Positions 63,409 through 64,000 of a DNA stretch of 64,000 nucleotides are shown here, one piece after another. The position numbers were made by a program, and so were the translations under genes. The notes under the pieces were generated by a model. It saw only the letters and a list, made by a program, of their open reading frames with translations, was not told where the DNA came from and did no database searches. Position 1 is the stretch's first letter; each line of letters begins with the position of its first letter. Location of the stretch: contig CANNBV010000001.1 in the NCBI GenBank assembly GCA_947502975.1, positions 1,110,377-1,174,376 of the forward strand, in the 5' to 3' direction. The DNA is from an uncultured Flavobacteriaceae bacterium. Its GTDB lineage: Bacteria; Bacteroidota; Bacteroidia; Flavobacteriales; Flavobacteriaceae.

Positions 63409-63790
63409 TGTACTTGTAATATTCAGTGCATTAATATATAGGTTTGGTTTTATCCTTAAAGGAACTATACATATGTAATAAGAAAGGCCATTCAATTAGG
63501 GAAGATTATGATAGATAAAAATCCAAAAGAAGATCTTAATTATCTAACAAGATTATAGTTCACCCAACACCTTATTAATATACCAACTTTTAAGTTTTAA
63601 AAGGAGCGTATTAGCGTTTAGGTGTCAAAACCAGAAGTATTCCAAAGCTAGATTTGCCAGATTAGTGAGGTATTACCAATAAAAAAACTAAAGCATAGGC
63701 GTTAATGTTGATAAAAAAGAGTGTTATAAGTCACAGAAAATAAGGGCATTAAAAGGTGATGTAAAAAAGAATAAAAAAAAGATTAAAAAA
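63409..63790. other. AT-rich stretch without a gene
   Basis: About 380 bases with no open frame of useful length and no conserved motif that I can identify. The last 100 bases are rich in A tracts, which could act as upstream promoter elements for the tandem promoters that follow. Confidence 0.5.
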
Positions 63791-63794
63791 GCCA

Positions 63795-63824
63795 TTGTGT
63801 AATTAAAAATAGGTGCTATGTTTG
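63795..63824 (+). promoter_or_regulatory. sigma-A promoter P1, facing the window end
   Basis: TTG (63795-63797), 19-base spacer, TATGTTTG (63817-63824), followed by CACCCGC. Both boxes fit the Bacteroidota consensus. No gene follows before P2, so it drives whatever lies beyond 64000. Confidence 0.7.
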
Positions 63825-63933
63825 CACCCGCAAAAACGGTGAAGGCTGTTAAGCAAAAAGTTCATTCACAGAAATACGATTTAGAGTTAAAAATTGAGTA
63901 AGAAAAAAAATCTCAAAAAAACATTAAAAAGTA

Positions 63934-63964
63934 TTGTGGGTAAAAAAAAAGGGTTTTATATTTG
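63934..63964 (+). promoter_or_regulatory. sigma-A promoter P2, facing the window end
   Basis: TTG (63934-63936), 20-base spacer, TATATTTG (63957-63964), again followed by CACCCGC. Same layout as P1, 140 bases upstream. A tandem pair of strong promoters with A-tract DNA before them fits the start of an rRNA or tRNA operon just outside the window. Confidence 0.7.
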
Positions 63965-64000
63965 CACCCGCTTAACAAGGAAACGAGTTAAGGAGAGATA

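Noticed and set aside
63510..63560. Short frame MIDKNPKEDLNYLTRL in the final gap
   Set aside because: 16 residues only, no neighbour or signal to support it.
1..64000. CRISPR arrays, tRNA, rRNA, insertion sequences and prophage genes
   Set aside because: No regularly spaced repeats, cloverleaf sequence, transposase, integrase or phage structural gene was recognised on either strand; a tool-based scan could still find an RNA gene that I missed.

Overview
This window is a stretch of chromosome from a member of the Bacteroidota, almost certainly a marine-type Flavobacteriaceae. The signs are low GC, the short 287-residue primary sigma factor, Bacteroidota promoters (TTTG/TTG, then TAnnTTTG), a hybrid two-component regulator with an AraC output domain, PorT of the type IX secretion system, a TamL-like Omp85 lipoprotein, and many small lipoproteins. 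No rRNA, tRNA, CRISPR array, integrase or transposase gene was seen. The genus cannot be fixed from the sequence alone.

Layout. 1-9445: the 3' part of a hybrid two-component regulator, a lipoprotein glycoside hydrolase of unclear family, an MtfA-type peptidase, a CBS-pair protein, rpe, a BLUF photoreceptor, rpoD and a GH29 alpha-L-fucosidase. 9446-17560: an accessory island of eleven minus-strand genes, mostly small and unrecognised (lipoproteins, a PEBP protein with an AraC regulator, a class III nucleotide cyclase). Imperfect palindromes separate most of them, all in one orientation, and resemble integron attC sites. I read this as an integrase-less cassette array. 17700-40690: core genes (pnp, rpsO, accD, fbaA, tamL-like, a TrmH-family methylase, porT, ubiE, trkA/trkH, an aminotransferase, a desaturase, rsmG, two TPR paralogues, and an ECF sigma factor coupled to a DGPF/YCII protein).

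41067-45193 holds the most interesting accessory locus. A lipoprotein ending in a GH19 (endolysin/chitinase-like) domain is followed on the same strand by five small exported proteins. These belong to two families, present in duplicated and diverged copies. The layout resembles a peptidoglycan-targeting effector with a stack of periplasmic immunity proteins. 45526-63232 is mostly envelope genes (AsmA-like protein, DUF481 protein, OmpA-family protein, a lipoprotein next to rnhB, a putative porin), plus pruA, an NRDE/Ntn-hydrolase overlapping a papain-like protein, and a nucleoid-associated protein.

Four copies of one dispersed intergenic repeat (20226, 32305, 40864 and 63240) share conserved ends around a variable centre, and two copies differ by a compensatory base-pair change. 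The last 200 bases carry two strong tandem promoters pointing out of the window, as expected upstream of a stable-RNA operon.
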